Below are positions 62,441-64,000 of a stretch of DNA of 64,000 nucleotides, in pieces. The stretch covers positions 144,658 through 208,657 of the forward strand of contig JAANYP010000849.1 in assembly GCA_020465985.1 (NCBI GenBank). Reading direction: 5' to 3'. The position numbers were made by a program, and so were the translations under genes. The notes under the pieces were generated by a model. That model did no database searches. It saw only the letters and a program-made list of their open reading frames with translations, and was not told the DNA's origin. How positions within the stretch are numbered: position 1 is the stretch's first letter; the number at the start of each line of letters is the position of its first letter. The stretch comes from Centrapalus pauciflorus. Lineage: Eukaryota > Streptophyta > Magnoliopsida > Asterales > Asteraceae.

Positions 62441-62590
62441 CTTATATATGTATAATCGATTCAATTCGGTTACCCACGATATTCAAAAGATGAAAACCTA
62501 GATCACCCCATAATATGTCGGTTTGGTTTTTTCAGTTTCGGATCAAGCGATTTGGCTCGGTTTTTCGGTTTTATTTGAACACCCCTAGCT
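62441..62590. mobile_element. hAT-like terminus fragment
   Basis: TCGGTTTGG/TTTCGGTTTT words end in TTTGAACACCCCTAG, a typical hAT-type terminus. The other end was not found. Confidence 0.4.
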
Positions 62591-62850
62591 TTCTACAGAA
62601 GGGTTTATTGCATAAAATAGAAACCTGCTGCCACCAACATTTCTGTTAAAGCATTAACCCAACATTTTCTTCTAAAATAGTTGTATATTACGTAACATCC
62701 TTATTTTAATACCAGTACATGCAATTTCCCCATTCGTCATATATGTAACATCCTGCTTATAATCGCATGTAACTCACAAGATCATGTTAAGCAACCATCA
62801 TGTTAAAACAATAAACAATACCTAAAACAGCCCACACATTACATTCATAC

Positions 62851-63061
62851 TGTTAGTGCATGGTGTGTCAAGATAACATCACTACTGCATCATAGTTGAT
62901 TTCATAAAACACTTGAGGGTCACACCGATAAGCACAACTGAGCAGATGCAATCAAATTATTGAATAAATTATATTTGATATTATTTATGGCACAAAATGA
63001 TTATTGAAATTAAATTAATTATTAAGTAATTAATTATATCTCAAAGTACGGAGACTAAAAT
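62851..63061 (+). repeat. Direct repeat, copy 1
   Basis: Begins TGTTAGTGCATGGTGTGTCA and matches 63762-63972 for about 210 bp. Confidence 0.85.
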
Positions 63062-63761
63062 TAATTTTTCGATAGATCATTTTACCATTACTTTTGATAA
63101 AGGAACAGTAGCATTGAATTGTTGGAAAATCATGTTGTGTTTATTGAGATTAATGAGATCAACATGATTGCGGTAGTGGGAAAATCATGTTGTGTTTATC
63201 CGAGAATAAATTATTTTAAAATTAGTCCATAGCTGATTGCGGTAGTGGGAACCACAACGAGATGTCTACGTACTTCAGTGCAGGGACCGTTTTACGCTTG
63301 GTCTAACCCAACGTTATCTGTAACTGGGTGATTATATCGGTTCGAGGCTGGATACAGTAAGAGTAATGATGGAGGCCTAGATAGTCAAGATGAGATTTGC
63401 ACATTCTTTTAACTAATAAGAGATATTTCTGGGTCCCTCGGCGATCGATACTGAAAGAAATGCAAGGTCGTACTCGAATAGACTGATGTGTTCTACTCTG
63501 TCTGTTAAAAATCAGTATGAGATCAGAGAGTCAAGAAACATAATCGTGTTTGCTACGGTTGATCTAATTCATGCCTAGCTTTCAAATTGAAATATCACGA
63601 TGCATGAGATATAACCTAGGTTTCTTTTTGGAAAGTCGTTTACAAGAATGCCCAAATGGGAGTAAGAGTTTCTATGACCTTGGTTGCCTAAAGTGTCTAG
63701 CCATGACCTCCTTTAAGCGCATGCTGCAGTATAGTGATGTCGTCTTACACAAATGGAAGTA
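63062..63761. other. Sequence between direct repeats
   Basis: No coding similarity recognised. Contains a small internal duplication of AAAATCATGTTGTGTTTAT and GATTGCGGTAGTGGGA near 63128-63250. The 79-codon frame at 63571 is not supported as a gene. Confidence 0.4.
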
Positions 63762-63972
63762 TGTTAGTGTATGGTGTGTCAAGATGACATCACTACTACA
63801 GCATGACTGATTTCATAAAACACTTGAGGGACACACCGAAGAGCACAAATGAGCAGATGCAATCGAACTATTGAATAAATGATATCGGATATTATTTATG
63901 ACACAAAATGATTATTGAAATTAACGTAATTACTGGGTGATTAATTATATCTCAAAGTACGGGGACTAAAAG
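63762..63972 (+). repeat. Direct repeat, copy 2
   Basis: Begins TGTTAGTGTATGGTGTGTCA and runs close to the window end. The TG start suggests LTRs, or 911-bp tandem units. Confidence 0.85.
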
Positions 63973-64000
63973 TGCAATATTAGATATTGTAATGATTTAA

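Noticed and set aside
63571..63810. 79-codon plus-strand frame
   Set aside because: No recognisable domain; it runs into the direct repeat; length is as expected by chance.

Overview
This window is nuclear DNA of a flowering plant, most likely a eudicot. About 46 kb is nested, decayed retrotransposons of plant type: Ty1/copia elements with a plant initiator-Met tRNA primer site, and a Ty3/gypsy Tat-like element. There are also hAT, Helitron and MITE-like DNA elements and long (TA)n tracts. One ordinary host gene lies at the right end. The protein styles recall elements common in Asteraceae, but that is an impression and not a demonstrated assignment.

Layout. 308-855 is the 5' end of a hAT transposon, cut at codon 21 of its transposase by E1. 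856-11543 is E1, a complete Sirevirus-like copia element with 665/667-bp LTRs, gag, pol and a third large ORF (ORF3) between pol and the 3' LTR. From 11544 the sequence is the interior of a different copia element, E2-A (gag, pol, ORF3, LTR at 20990). It is fused at about 21614 to the 3' part of a diverged relative, E2-B (leader, ORF3, LTR at 25941). 26640-29474 (minus) is the pol end of a third copia element, E3. E4 (29475-39877, minus) belongs to the E1 family and sits in the E3 integrase. A 1042-bp gypsy-type solo LTR (39880-40921) replaces the outer part of E4's 5' LTR and abuts E3 gag (40922-42710). 42715-46385 holds gypsy debris: a chromovirus-like gag piece, a Tat-like antisense ORF, a tandem array and a minus-strand RNase H-integrase remnant. 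46464-48385 is a large inverted repeat with a (TA)n-flanked insert in its centre. 48855-50642 (minus) is a dead hAT transposase. 50643-53292 is AT-rich DNA with (TA)n-associated TIR elements and a Helitron.

The host gene (54853-61658, minus) has three exons that splice in phase into a 652-residue NYN-domain (PIN-like nuclease) protein of the MARF1/limkain-b1-like plant family. Its 4.76-kb first intron is full of DNA-transposon debris, including a hAT element with a near-perfect 8-bp target duplication. The right edge carries two copies of a direct repeat 911 bp apart.

How the parts relate. No copia element here is intact: every gag, pol and ORF3 has stops or frameshifts. The most interesting system is ORF3. 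It occurs in two clearly different copia lineages (E1/E4 and E2-A/E2-B) with a shared N-terminal domain and no visible membrane segment. In E2-A and E2-B it is preceded by a conserved TATA box, a splice-donor-like site and a splice-acceptor-like site 2 nt before its ATG. This suggests that ORF3 is, or was, made from its own spliced transcript. Several element junctions lack target duplications and look like products of inter-element recombination.
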